From contig RQOL01000660.1 of assembly GCA_013076295.1 (NCBI GenBank), positions 5,992,494-6,056,493 on the forward strand: 64,000 bases of DNA, given 5' to 3'. How positions within the stretch are numbered: position 1 is the first letter of the stretch; each line of letters begins with the position of its first letter. The position numbers and the translations under genes are program-made. The stretch comes from Sanderia malayensis. Taxonomy: Eukaryota; Cnidaria; Scyphozoa; Semaeostomeae; Pelagiidae. This document shows positions 52,401-64,000 of this stretch, one piece after another. Under the pieces are notes generated by a model. The model was not told the origin of the DNA, searched no databases, and saw nothing but the letters and a program-made list of their open reading frames with translations.

Positions 52401-54960
52401 ACTCTTGGACTTGTCAGTGACAATACGATAGCAGCTTCTAAAGTCTTCCTAAACAAGTTGATGCGAGAACAAGTTTTTGTTGCAAACTCTTAATTGGGAT
52501 TTTTTTCAAAATAAAACGAGAATTAAATTTTAAATACTTTGCTGGTACGAGTAATTTGATTGTATCAGTTGATTTCATTATTTGACTTTAATAACTTAGC
52601 TGAAAGCTGGAGCAATATGTCCAGCACTATTATTAGATGGTTATTATTAGATAGCTGTTACTTGATGTCTGCTAAGACTCGCTCTAAAATAGTTCACAGT
52701 AGATTTTTGCAATAATAATAACAAAAATAAAAATAATTAACAATAATAACAATTTGATAATAATGATATATGAAGAGAAGAAACGTCAGAGAATTAGAGA
52801 GAAAGATTACTATGAAGTTGTGAATATGGTTAAAACGCGCTGACTTGGAACGATGTAGCTACTGAGCATACAAGTGGGCAGGAGGAAGCTCTCAGAACAA
52901 ACAACACCAAACGCTTCATAGATAGAAGATGAGAGTCACCATTGTGTAGGATGTGCGGTGAGTGTAATGAAAGGGGTATCATCAGCAAATGCGCCGTACC
53001 AGCACAAAAAACATGAATGAAAAAATACAACAGTGTATGGGGGTATGTACATGAAAAGTTTTGCAAATTGAAGAACGACAAAATTCGGAGACTTTGTGTT
53101 CCATTGTGACAGGCACGTAATTGCAAGAAAGCAGGTAGCATTGCGATAAATAAAACAAAGAAAGACATACTGAATAATATTATGGAGAATTTCGGATGCT
53201 TTCTTGATTTGGAGAATTGATCTGGACCTGCTTGCTGATTTTGATACATAAGATGCTCACTGAAAATTGCCAAAAAGAGAGCCTTGACAATTTTAATATC
53301 AGAGAACTCTAACCGAATCTGATTTTGATATTTCAGATGCTGCTAACTGAAAATTTTCACAAAAAGAGGCTTTTACTAGGGTACACTAGAGTTTGACCTG
53401 TCAAACGAGCCACCTAAGGGAGAAGAAAGACAAATGGGACGGCACAATGAAAATGAAAAACAACATTGCAATGATTAAGTGAAATCCTCTTCAAAGAGGG
53501 GTCTGTGATTTGGTTCCCTGACCCGATCTCTCTAACTGTGCCCCTACTGGGAATCAGGTGCATATTTAGACCGATAGACAACGGGGTGTTAGCAGACTTT
53601 ATACAATATTTATGACACTATTTTCTAAAGCCACGCAAAATGCCGAAAACAGGAAAACACAGCAACCACACTTGCAAACATTAACTGCATGGTAATAATA
53701 TGTTGTACATGGTCTATTATGTAAATAGGATATGAAAGCAAGTTTCAAACATAGTATAAAAATGTAAGGTTTAAATACAAAATCTATATAAAAAATTAAC
53801 TACAACTACAACCTCTCAATATCTAGCTTATTCATGTTTAACATAAGGTAGGCAATGGCTAATCAATGGCTAATTTTATGAACAATGGCTACTGAAATCT
53901 TAAAATTCATCATGCACGGTTAATAAAAACTAAAACATAAACCAAGAATAATTTACTCATTTACTCATAAAATTAATTAAAATCTGGCATAAATAGCATA
54001 AACGTCTCGTCAATGGCGTAGATAGGAAATTTTATAGGGGGCCAGAAATGTATATTTTCTGACAAAAATTTAATAAACATTTTTGTTTCCTAAAAACTAT
54101 GAATATAACATGAGGAAATTAGCTAGAACTGAACGTGAGCAGAAGATATTTATTTTCCGACAAGATCAGCAATTTTCGGACAAAGCGGCAGTTTAGCTCT
54201 ACAGGGGGGGGGTTTCGCCCCACCTGACCCCCTCTATCTGCGCAACTGCGTCTCGTGCAACATCTTTCAACATATCATTATCTAAGCAAAGCTCTGAGAT
54301 ACAGCTTCCATCTCTTCGTAACGTAGCATGGGCCTTCTCAGATATCTCAACATTACTTTTACCAGTCCAATAATCCACTCAAGCAACTTCTCCCTCCACC
54401 AAAAAGCGCTTATATCAAATTGCATTTCTAGGCCACATAAGTATATGGTATCGTGTTCTAGATATCGTCCGTAGATATGACTCTCGTTTTGTGGGTATTA
54501 AGTGATAACCCATGACGTAGAGCTAGCCACGTGAGTACAGAAGCTGATAAAGATGCAGCAAAGAGGTGCGTCTCGCCCCAAAAATATCAACTCCAGCATA
54601 CTTGAAGGGTCTGTCTAAAACTACTCATGGGCAATGCTGCGATGTTTGGACCTCTCGGATAAATGACTTGAAGTAATTTGCATTTTTAACACCCTTTTAT
54701 CACGGGTTACCCTGCTCTTCTCTTGGTGTCCAGAACTGCAATCTGATTTCGACTAATATTCTCCTAACCATCTCATATCCAACCTTCTGGTAACATATCA
54801 TCCCTGTGGCTTTGTGCCGCAATGAAAGATGAGAATGGTATATATTTGGTGAAAAGGACTCCTTCATCGGCTTGAAACGAGTATTGATTCCACTGCGTCT
54901 TTCTTGCCGCCCAACAAGTATTGGAAGCTTTTCAAGTTCTCAAAAAATTCTTCTTTTTTC
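52401..54960. repeat. 3' flank of GPCR copy C, segmental duplicate of 993-3560
   Basis: Nearly identical to 993-3250 with isolated substitutions and one-base indels (for example the G run at 2804 and 54204), then clearly more diverged to about 54960. Contains the direct copy of the dispersed repeat at about 54050-54240. Confidence 0.85.
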
Positions 54961-57750
54961 AATTCAGTCACAAAATATGAGCGTTGCCATCGTGTCGACA
55001 TATTTATTAACATACTACTTATAGCTATTCTAAGTGAGTACTTTTTTTAATCTTAAAAAGTTAATTCTATAAAATAGGCTTTAACCAAGCATTCGCCTTC
55101 ATGGACAACATGAAGTGTTGGAAATTGGTGCACACTTAAATCGGCATACACTGACCCATTGGAAGACTGTTTAAAATGTAACTATTCCCTGAAACCATAC
55201 AATGATTCAAAAAGGGGAAACACAAAAATAACAGCAAGTGACTATAGTTGTAACAACAAACTGTTTAGTAATTATAATCACAGTCAACTAATGAACCCTA
55301 CCTTAAAAAGGGTCTATTATGAAAATGAAATAGGATATGAAAGCAAATATTGAAAAGTATAGAAAATTGAAGGTTTAGATGCAAAAACTGCAGCTACAAC
55401 AACAATATATGATAAAACCCCTACTACAACCTCTCGCTGTTTATCTATACCATGTTCAATAGAAGAGAGGACACTCCTTTCTATTAACTATGGCTAGCCC
55501 TATCAACAACAGCTGTATACACAACTAGAATTTATCATTAACGGTTATTATCATACGACAAAATCAATAAATGAGAAAATCACTTATTTAAGCAAATCGT
55601 GACTATAAATAAAGTTAAATAAATTAAATTTGTAATGCGCGGCTGGTGTATATCAAAAAGATTTTCCAACACAAGCAAATGTAACATATGCAGTTCCAAG
55701 AAGAATCGTAGTCGTAGTCGTATCGATCTAGAAAATGGCTTTTCTTAATATTTGCCACAAACTTTAAGATTACGGAAGCATACCTTGGAAGTCAAGGATA
55801 TGCAGTAAAAGGGACATAGTTCAAAAACGTTTGTTACTGAAAAAGGGTCAATAAGTGGGTCAATTGGATAGAAAAAAATTAGAGTGTTCCCACAAATTGA
55901 TTTCAAGTGACAAATTGTCCATTAACAAAGCCAATGCCTTTGTTAATAAAAAATATCGCTGGACAAAGATACTTTTATGACAAATTCATTTTATATCAAG
56001 ATCTTCAGCCTGTTTGGTCATAGTAGAGACAAGATCATCAAGGACACTTGCAAGATGGTCGTAAGTCATGACGTATGCAATCAGGACAGAAAATGGCAAT
56101 TCAAACCTCAAGCAGTTTCCCATATTGGTGGTGATGATCAGGTCCACCAGAAAGATCATCTACAGTTTGATGAAAGAACAAGGCTCCATTCCAGATGATT
56201 GAAATACTTTCTACATTGTTTTGCGAAGCTGAAAACATCTTGAATAACATAGGCCATTTAATACAACTTGCACAAACCCGAATGATATGTTGCCACTGAC
56301 ACCCAGCATGTTGATCGATGCAAAAGGAACACCATTAGATACTCCTGGGCAGTTTCAGAAGCCGGACATCTATATGGGGCACCATACAGGACTTTATTGT
56401 AAACGTTTTGTATACAAAAAGTTTAATCAGCTAAAGGTACGTTCATCTGTGGCAACAGGGACTAGTGCTGTCATTAACAACAGGTAGCATCTGTTTAAAT
56501 TAGGAAAACTCTCCTTCTTTTTTCTGAAAATTTGGTGGCATCAGCCACAGATGTTTGTTCCTTCCCGATAATTTGTTTATATTCGACAAATTAAAAAACT
56601 CAGCCAGCAAAGTGTAAGGGCCAATTGGGGAAACTTTGGGGAACATTTTATTGGTTGTTGAATATAAAGCAAAGCAACTGCATATAAGGCGTGCCGTAAG
56701 GTTTTGGGAGTAGAAATTCAAGGTTGCCGTTTTCATTGGGCACAAGCCATCTGGAGGAATGTTTAAAGCCTTGGAGTGCAAATTTCATACGAAGAAGACA
56801 ACACAGTTCACAACTACATACATCCGCTCTTTGTTGGCTTTGCCTCGTCTCCCAACAGAGCATTTTGAAAAAACTTTCAACCATTAAGCTCCATTGATGC
56901 AATACATGAGAGAGAATTGGATTGAGTGCAACGTATGGTCACCAATAGAAACACATGGTGAGTCTTCCAACAGCCAATTCGTACGAACAATGACGTTGAA
57001 GAATGGCAAAGGAGAATCAATAACAATTGCGGATAATCACAGATCTAGTTTTACATGTGGATTCCTCTGCTGAACACAGAAGCGAGGCTCGTCTCGTCTG
57101 ATAATCGACACGACTTATTAAGGATTGGAAGCTTGCAAGATACCAGAGGAAAGCCTATCGTAATCGTCAAGCTCAATTTTTCAAACTTCACGAGGATTAT
57201 CTTGCGTCAGCAATAACAACAACTGGTCTTTTTCGAGGTTGTGCTCGTCTTAATATTTCAGCAAAATAATAAGTTGTTTGAGACGGGACAATGCCATCGA
57301 TACTATGAGAAACTTGAAACAAGTGTCAGATAATAATTGTAATTTGGAGCAACGACATCAAAACGCTAGAACATGGCCTCTTGATGTTAAAATGCCAATT
57401 ATTTGCGATCCCAAAAGAAGCACAGCAATAGGTTTGATATGGTTTGTTACACTACACGAGATAACAATGCAAAGAACGAAAATTGTAGTCCACTGCAAAT
57501 AACAAAGAAAATTGCGCAAGGAAATTGGTGCGCACGCTGAAAAAATGAAAATCCTGAATTTCTTAAAGTGAAACGCACGCAGGAATGTCTCATGGAATCT
57601 TAACATTAAACGTAAAAACCACACAGGTAGAAATACTAATATAAACAAAGCAAAGGGCCTAAAATTCAAAGTCTCGAAGAACGAGGAAAAACAAAATATT
57701 TACAAGGAGAAACTGAGGGGACATGCAAAATTAGAACAGTAAGTAAACGA
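54961..57750. other. single-copy region, no gene supported
   Basis: The part 55310-55620 is an old, diverged copy of 2290-2600 (shared AATAGGATATGAAAGCAA and CTACAACCTCTC). Frames of 60-100 codons (56287-56487 plus, 57278-57502 plus, 57358-57669 minus) lack family features; some could be small exons or introns of a minus-strand gene whose possible exon is at 57857-58100. Confidence 0.45.
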
Positions 57751-57856
57751 AAATGCTACGATGATAAAATATCCCGCGGTAAAATTAAACGCAGAAACAA
57801 TTCAAACCGAGGGGTAAAATTCAAGAATAAATGAAAAAATCGAAACAAACTCACTT

Positions 57857-58100
57857 GTGTTTCCCAACGCACTGCAGCAACAGGCTCACCAACATCATCT
57901 GTTATCACTGTTGGGGCGATGGCCGGGTCGACAACAGTAGGAGGAGGAGTGGCAGTAGTAACGGCAGGCGCGATAGCAGAAGTAGCCATGAAAGAAACTT
58001 CCACAACAACGGCGGGTCTTGAGACAGAGCCCTGGCAATTCCAATTCCAGCAACCAACATGAAAAATGCCGAAGGGGTGCCAGGGAAGCTTGTGCGTCAA
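57857..58100 (-). CDS. hypothetical exon, Ala/Pro/Thr/Val-rich
   Basis: On the minus strand a frame from an ATG at 58100 (or an inner one at about 57987, MATSAIAPAVTTATPPPTVV) runs through a low-complexity Ala/Thr/Pro/Val segment. It reaches a consensus donor (ACACAA|GTGAGTTTG, about 57855). The composition suggests a flexible or single-pass membrane-protein linker. The next exon was not found. The 8-bp minisatellite lies just upstream of it. Confidence 0.35.
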
Positions 58101-58138
58101 GTGGGCTGACTTTGAGTCGTTGACGGGCTATCTAGAAA

Positions 58139-58232
58139 ACATGGAGTGTGGAGTGATGGAGTGATGGAATGATGGAGTGATGGAGTGATGGAATGATGGA
58201 GTGATGGAGTGATGGAATGATGGAATGATATG
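58139..58232. repeat. 8-bp minisatellite with 24-bp higher-order period
   Basis: Units GAGTGATG, GAGTGATG, GAATGATG repeat in that order three times, then GAATGATG/GAATGATA. The regular 2:1 pattern shows a 24-bp higher-order repeat. Confidence 0.9.
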
Positions 58233-58639
58233 GAAAACATGGAATGATTTTCAAAATCTTTAATGGGAAAATATATGATATATTGTGGCAAAATATACAT
58301 GTTTATTTTCTTCCATATATCGTTTAACCCCTATCTTAGCACGAGCTTTGATCTATTACGTATAAATTACGAATAAACTCATCCAAGTGATTCACATGTC
58401 ACACTTTACAAGAGCAGTTTATAAATGGGAGGGAAGCTATTTGTGTTCATGTTTCTATGCAAAACAACCGGCATTTGTTAGAAAATGCAAGTATATGTGT
58501 TGTCAGTGCTGTGGTGAGAGCCAATAGCGGCGTGAATAGTTTTTGTCGTGTTTTTCTGAATTTAAGAATTTTCTGTTTCGATTACGGGTTTGAAACTTGC
58601 AGTCGAATAAATGAAGCAATTGTCACCGGAGTATGATTT

Positions 58640-60230
58640 AATTTGGCAGCATGCCTCTCTTAATTATTTCTGACGTGACCATATTACTATTTGCCTTCAT
58701 TTATCGGCAGGTTTGATGATGATGTCTCACAATAATGTAAGCTCACGACGAAGAGCTTCTCTTTCAACCTCACAGACATTTCGTGGACGACTTGTGCTGT
58801 AATGTAAGTTAAAAATATCATTTTGCAGATTCTCTATGTAAAATACTGTTGTTGTTAGTTTCGGTGGGTGGCCATCTAGAAGTTATGTGTAATAGGAAAA
58901 ATTCATGCCGTAATTGTTTTGAAGATGATATTTCATATGCAAGTTTTTGAAAACACAAAAGGATAATTGAATACCAGCATTTATGACTTGTTCTGGTCTG
59001 GGAATAAAGACCAAGTCTTTTGAGAGTATATCAACTTGTGTTTGCATGGGATTATGATTACTCAAGTTGTGAATTGCAAACCACCAAAATTGCCCATCAA
59101 AATCATGAAATTTTTTAGGAATCTTTTTACAGCGTATTTTGTGTACAAGTGGCATCCACCACGATTTCTTTTAAGGCCAGCTAAGTGTCTGAGTGTCCTC
59201 AGCTTGGATGTATTTGCTTCAGATATAGCCTCATTTGTGTTTTTTGTAAACGAAATGAATTGAGACATGTTTTTAGAAAGTTGAATTCAGAAAAAGATGT
59301 TTTTTATCTTGTTTAGATATATTTTTGTGAATTTTTATCTCAAAAGCAGTAATGGTGTAGCTTATTCTCAAAAAAGGCAATACATGGCTCAAAACTACAA
59401 AATATTTGGAAATTCTATTTGGCATGCTTATAAGTACGCTAAAATCTATCAGTTTCAGTAAAAATATGCAGTTTTGGCTCCATACGCCCTTAAGTTCCAT
59501 GAATTTTCTGCCCAAGAATTGAAATCGAGAAGGTGAGTTTACCTGTAGCTCAGGTTTTAGGCTTACAGGATTTGACGTTGATAGTAAATAATTCGTCATT
59601 ATTTTGTTCATTTTCTGGCTAATTGTACAACGAAGCCATTACTAAAAACCGTCATTTGTGAGTCATTCAAAGGTTTCTTTGATTTTTGTACCCCACCTTT
59701 GCTGCACCTTTGCTGAAATTTGTGTTGAAATTGCAGCACTGATTGAAACAGACATCTTTAGGAAAATTATTACGCCCACTGCCGTAAAGATTGGGGCCTT
59801 TGGCCATGTGTTGTCTCGCGCGTTCTATTGCGCAATCACATTATTACACTTGAGTGAAAAGTACCAGAAGTCGACCAATTACAGCAGTAAATTCTGGATG
59901 TACAATGGCCATAATAATAGCTATTGTTCACCAATTTAGAATTTATTAATGTTCCTCAAATAGGCAGTGCAAACATGAATCCAAAACAAGGACAATCACT
60001 GTATTGAACCTTGATCACTAATGAAGGAAAGTATAATTTGTGATGCCTTTGCTTAGCGCCTGTGTTAGTTTGCTTTGTTGTTTTGTTTTGTTTTGTGTGA
60101 ATTGGCTGAATTCTTGATGCATGCATGCAGACACAATGTGCCCCTATGGAATTATTTATATATTTCTTGATTCAGTGAAATTCTGTAGCCTGAATTCACA
60201 TCTGACAAATGTTTTTATATCTGACGCCTA
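58640..60230. repeat. duplicated block, copy 2 (partner 43150-44760)
   Basis: Same orientation and order as 43150-44760. The same short frames are kept: MMMSHNNVSSRRRASLSTSQ (plus), NTSKLRTLRHLAGLKRNRGG (minus) and SNPVSLKPELQ before a GTAAAC donor (minus). The conserved frame and splice-like ends are the only hint of coding. Confidence 0.6.
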
Positions 60231-60319
60231 GTTTACGAGTTATTTTATGTGAAAGTCATTTTTCTTAACACGCTTTTAAGGCTGGGTCGAATCCACTATT
60301 GCGTCATAATTTAAACAGT

Positions 60320-60485
60320 GAACACTCTATCCCAGGACTCAACCACTGTAAATGCAAAATCGTTTGGGTTGTTTGCGATAAAAGCATGAACATTTAAAAA
60401 GAAGTTTCACGTAATTCGCTGAAGAGGATAATGGACCCCAACTTAAAGATGATCCCTTGTGCTATTTTTAGATTCAAAGCTAAAC
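60320..60485 (+). repeat. ~150-bp satellite, one unit
   Basis: One unit with TAAATGCAAAATCGTTTGGG, AAAGCATGAACATTT and TGCTATTTTTAGATTC, joined to the conserved fragment shared with 46140. Confidence 0.7.
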
Positions 60486-61330
60486 AGAACTAATGTTATC
60501 AATGTTATTAACATCTTTTTGCCAGAATTGTTAGACACTGACGAAAAGGAATTAATTATTTTCTGAGGTAGGATAAAAACGGTTCGTGCCATGTAACAAT
60601 AAAGGGTCCAGTAGTCAACCTTGGTGACGAAGAAGAAATGAAAGTTACTTGTAGACTAAATTTTGAAGGAGCAAGTACGTTTATAGATGTTCTATAGCGA
60701 TAAATTAATTACTAAATGCTAACAACCAATAACATATTAATTTAATGAGGAAAATAACATTTGTGAATTATTTTGTGAAAAACTTTTTATAGTTTCTGAT
60801 TCTGAGTTCTATACGTAACGCTATAGCAAAACCAAGGGAAACAAAAATTCGTTCAAGCAAGCGAATGTCCAAGTTAGCGGATGTCAGCTGTATATATATA
60901 GTGTATAATATAGATAGGAGTACAAGCTGGCGAATCAATGAGCGAAAAGCCGTAGAAGCTAAGCCAGCAAACAGACTGCCTCTCTTTCGCACAGAAATGA
61001 TATAAGTGACAGATAAGATATAGATAACCGCGGTATGCTTTGCGCATATTCTCAAGCGTTGCAACGATGCACAAAGCGATTGCATTAACTGTCAAACAAC
61101 AAATAAGCAAAAGATATAGAGGGATAAAAATTTCTAATGCGAGCCTCGTACCAGATTTTGTTCATTGATTCGCAAACTCTACTCTTTTCGTTTGAAGAGT
61201 TTGAGGCCGCATGCAGGATACTCTTGGTGGGTAGGCACATTTAAGACAGATGGCCAACGAGACCGCAGTTGAGACTGCGAATATATCTAGTGTATTCGCA
61301 AATTCTCTTTGTGCACTTGTGCGCCAATGA

Positions 61331-61527
61331 TCGAAGCAACACAAAATTCTAAGTTATTTAAGAGGAGAGGTATTTAAGCTAGATAGTCTATATACAAAAG
61401 CGTTTTAAATAATTCAATACAGATAATAATCTAAAAATGCAACTGTGTAAACATCACGCCCTCAAAATGTATAAAGTCTTGGATTCATTTCTTCCTTTGC
61501 GGGAGAGGTAAATGACATGAAATGAAG
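61331..61527 (+). promoter_or_regulatory. copy C-like tract in the 5' region of GPCR copy D
   Basis: From CGAAGCAACACAAAATTCTA to the start codon region this tract follows copy C (the ATG-AAG-ATG start and the 14-codon frame from 61467 to 61511 with TAA). Sequence just upstream (60890-61328) and just downstream (from about 61538) follows copy B. It includes the TATA-like and uORF elements. Confidence 0.7.
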
Positions 61528-62451
61528 ATGGAAAACGACACATGCAGCACAAATCAACATGATTGCATTAGAGTAGAATCAGGTAGATTCTTAATAGCCC
61601 TGGCTATGGTATCTTTTCCAACTCAAATTCTTCTTATCAAAGTGCTACTTTGGAAATCAAGATTGACCCTGCCTCGTCACATGATTTTGGCAAGCCTTAC
61701 AATTTCAGATTTCATCCAAGTAAATTTTGGTGCAGTCATCGCAGCTAGTGGAAGAATATTCGACCCAAAGACAAAGTCCTGGAGCTGCCAGTTGCAACGT
61801 AAACTAGTGGAAATAAGCTGCGTTGTCACAGTAGTCACAGCTAGTGGCAGTATCCTTGCACTCTGTTTGGAGCGTTACATTGCCTGTGTTCATTGCTTTC
61901 GTGTTCACCAGATATTTTCTGAACAACGTGTAAAAAGGTTGCTTTACACGATATGGATATCTGGCATTATTGCTGGATTCATCGACTACCAACGCTACAT
62001 CCCAAATTACACATTGGTGGTACTGCCTTTGACTTCGACATTCAGCATCATTTATGTTATTTCTGTCCTACCCACATCTGTCATTCTCCTTATCTTGCAA
62101 ACTCGTCTCTATCTATTATCGATGGGGAAGCTAAAAGTGGAACCAGCGAACAACTTTGGAGCACAGGCCGAGGCAAAGGATTTGATAAGAAGACAGCTGA
62201 AGCTAGCGATCTGCGCAAGTTTTGTAGCTATTCTCTACATCGTGTGCATGTGTCCTTTGGCTTTTTATGTTATGCATACAGGATTTAAGGAAGTCAACGA
62301 TGCTTCGGCTTTCAGGTCGGGAAGTATCTTCATTGCCGCCATCAACACTTTAGTTGATCCATTCCTCTATGGCATTGGCATGGCCGATACACGCCGAGAG
62401 ATGAAGCGAGAGCTTAAATCATTGAATAATTACATATTCTGTAAAGACTAA
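61522..62451 (+). CDS. class A GPCR, copy D (mosaic)
   Basis: A 309-residue single-exon receptor with the same seven-transmembrane topology and motifs as A-C. Residues from about 7 to 220 carry copy B variants (CSTNQ, VESGRF, FGAVIAAS, GFIDYQRY). From about residue 237 the protein carries A/C variants (HTGFKEVNDASAFRSGSIF, LNNYIF). Private changes include Gly202 (Arg in the others) and Val250. The 3' untranslated region follows copy C in detail (GACTTGTCAGTG; GAGAACAAG). No disabling change, so it is probably functional. Confidence 0.9.
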   Translation: MKMENDTCSTNQHDCIRVESGRFLIALAMVSFPTQILLIKVLLWKSRLTLPRHMILASLTISDFIQVNFGAVIAASGRIFDPKTKSWSCQLQRKLVEISCVVTVVTASGSILALCLERYIACVHCFRVHQIFSEQRVKRLLYTIWISGIIAGFIDYQRYIPNYTLVVLPLTSTFSIIYVISVLPTSVILLILQTRLYLLSMGKLKVEPANNFGAQAEAKDLIRRQLKLAICASFVAILYIVCMCPLAFYVMHTGFKEVNDASAFRSGSIFIAAINTLVDPFLYGIGMADTRREMKRELKSLNNYIFCKD

Positions 62452-63560
62452 ACTCTTGGACTTGTCAGTGACAATACGATAGCAGCTTCTAAAGTCTTCC
62501 TAAACAAGTTGATGCGAGAACAAGTTTTTGTTGCAAACTCTTAATTGGGATTTTTTTCAAAATAAAACGAGAATTAAATTTTAAATACTTTGCTGGTACG
62601 AGTAATTTGATTGTATCAGTTGATTTCATTATTTGACTTTAATAACTTAGCTGAAAGCTGGAGCAATATGTCCAGCACTATTATTAGATGGTTATTATTA
62701 GATAGCTGTTACTTGATGTCTGCTAAGACTCGCTCTAAAATAGTTCGCAGTAGATTTTTGCAATAATAATAACAAAAATAAAAATAATTAACAATAATAA
62801 CAATTTGATAATAATGATATATGAAGAGAAGAAACGTCAGAGAATTAGAGAGAAATATTACTATGAAGTTGTGAATATGGTTAAAACGCGCTGACTTGGA
62901 ACGAGAAGCTTATACCAAATTGCATTCCCGGGTCATGTAAGTGTATGGTATCGTGTTCTAGATATGGTCCTCTGTAGATATGACTCTCGTATATTGGGTA
63001 TTAAGAGATAACCGATTGCGTAGAGCCACGTGAGTACAGAAGCTCAATAGATGCAGCAAAGGGGTTCACCTCTCTCCAAAAATATCAATTCCAGCATACT
63101 TGAAGGGTCGAGCTCAAACTACTCATGGGCAATGCTGCGATGTTTGGACCTCTCGGATAAATGACTTAAAGTTATTTGCATTTTTAACACCCTTTTATCA
63201 CGGATTACCCTGCTCTTCTATTTGTGTCCAGAACTGCAATTTGATGTCGACTAATATTATCCTGACCATCTCATATTCAACCTTCTGGTAACATATCATC
63301 TCTGTGACTTTGTGCCAAGAGGGGATGAGAATGATATGTGTTTGGTGAAAAAGACTCCTTCATCGGCTTGAAACGAGTAGGACTGGGTCTTATTGGCTAA
63401 TTGTACAACTGATCAGCCGTATTGATTCCACTGCGTCTTTCTTGATGCCTAACAAGTATTGGAAACTTCTCAAGTTCTGAAAAATTCATCTATTTTCAAT
63501 TCAGTATGAACGTTGCCCTCGTGTCGACATATTTATTAACATATTACTTATAGCTATTCT
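62452..63560. repeat. 3' flank of GPCR copy D with internal deletion
   Basis: It follows the copy A/C flank to about 62903 (TGACTTGGAACGA) and then jumps to sequence equivalent to about 2995 in copy A (GCTTATACCAAATTGCATT). This removes about 1.55 kb, including the dispersed repeat. From about 63115 it is closest to copy A. Confidence 0.75.
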
Positions 63561-63589
63561 AAGTGATTACTTTTTTAAAAATTCTCTAT

Positions 63590-64000
63590 TTCAAAAGGAT
63601 TGCAATGTAATTCGCTGCATAGGATAATAGACCCCAACCGAAAGATGACCACTTGTGCTATTTTTAGATTTAGAGCTATTCCCCAGCCCTCAAAAACGGT
63701 AAATGCAGCTACATTTTTGAAATTTGTGATAAAAGCATCAACATTTGAAAAGAAGTGCAACGTAATACACTGAACAAGATAATGCTCCCCAACTAAAAGA
63801 TGCCCCCTGTGCTATTTTTAGATAGAGAACTATGCCCCATGCATCAAAAACGGCAAATGCCATAACATTTTCGAAGTTTGTGATGGAAACAATAACATTT
63901 GAATATAAGGGCAATTTAATATGCTGGAAAGTACCAGGTATTTTTTGAAACACGTCCGTTGTACTCTTTTGAGATGAAGAATTTTGTCTATTGCCTTAAA
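63590..64000 (+). repeat. ~150-bp satellite repeat, about 2.7 units to the window end
   Basis: Nearly identical to 3660-4000 from about 63680 on, with one further partial unit before it (63600-63680). Continues off the window. Confidence 0.75.

Noticed and set aside
57358..57669. 103-codon hydrophobic minus-strand ORF
   Set aside because: No homologue, conserved copy or splice support; could be intron sequence of a possible minus-strand gene.

Overview
The window looks like nuclear DNA of a cnidarian, probably an anthozoan such as a coral or sea anemone. The basis is AT-rich sequence, spliced genes with GT-AG introns, small single-exon class A GPCR genes in tandem, and a mix of DIRS, Penelope-like, RLE-type non-LTR, Ty3/gypsy, hAT and pogo-like elements that is common in cnidarian genomes. 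The species cannot be read from the sequence. One run of 100 N (42056-42155) marks a scaffold gap.

Layout. (1) 1-4.0 kb: the first of four near-identical 309-residue single-exon GPCR genes, its 3' flank and a ~150-bp satellite. (2) 4-8.5 kb: no protein gene, but two tRNA-derived SINE heads in opposite orientation and a tandem array of a 151-bp unit that carries a degenerate SINE head. (3) 8.5-28.3 kb: a graveyard of broken mobile elements (several Ty3/gypsy fragments, a pogo-like transposase with an N-terminal zinc finger, a hAT transposase split by a segment with a homeobox-like ORF, an RLE-type non-LTR element, an SGNH-hydrolase fragment inside a gypsy RT, a nearly complete DIRS element, an HMGXB3/KDZ-like fragment). 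(4) 29.3-31.2 kb, minus strand: a multi-exon C2H2 zinc-finger gene. (5) 31.56-42.06 kb: a ~2.5-kb tandem array, four full units and one truncated by the gap. (6) 42.2-46.5 kb: a Penelope-like fragment, a block repeated at 58.6-60.2 kb and more satellite. (7) 46.5-64 kb: three further GPCR genes with duplicated flanks.

The most interesting content is region 5. Each unit carries, on the minus strand, a three-exon gene with exon 1 = signal peptide, exon 2 = strongly acidic propiece and exon 3 = a tandem arginine-rich pentapeptide repeat (RR-I/F-x-F/Y, 14 to 22 copies) that ends in RRWGK-stop, a C-terminal amidation signature. Signal peptide, acidic propiece and cationic amidated tail is the architecture of cationic antimicrobial peptide precursors such as Hydra arminins, but I know of no described family with this pentapeptide repeat. 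Copy 1 is intact through both splice junctions; copies 2-5 carry small indels that are either pseudogenising or assembly errors. Variation between repeats is mostly silent in the minus frame and changes amino acids in the plus frame, which supports the minus strand as coding.

The GPCR cluster shows fresh segmental duplication (1-3.3 kb against 51.4-54.7 kb almost identical) and a mosaic fourth copy built from tracts of copies 2 and 3, that is, gene conversion in progress. All functional statements are inferences from sequence; no search was run.
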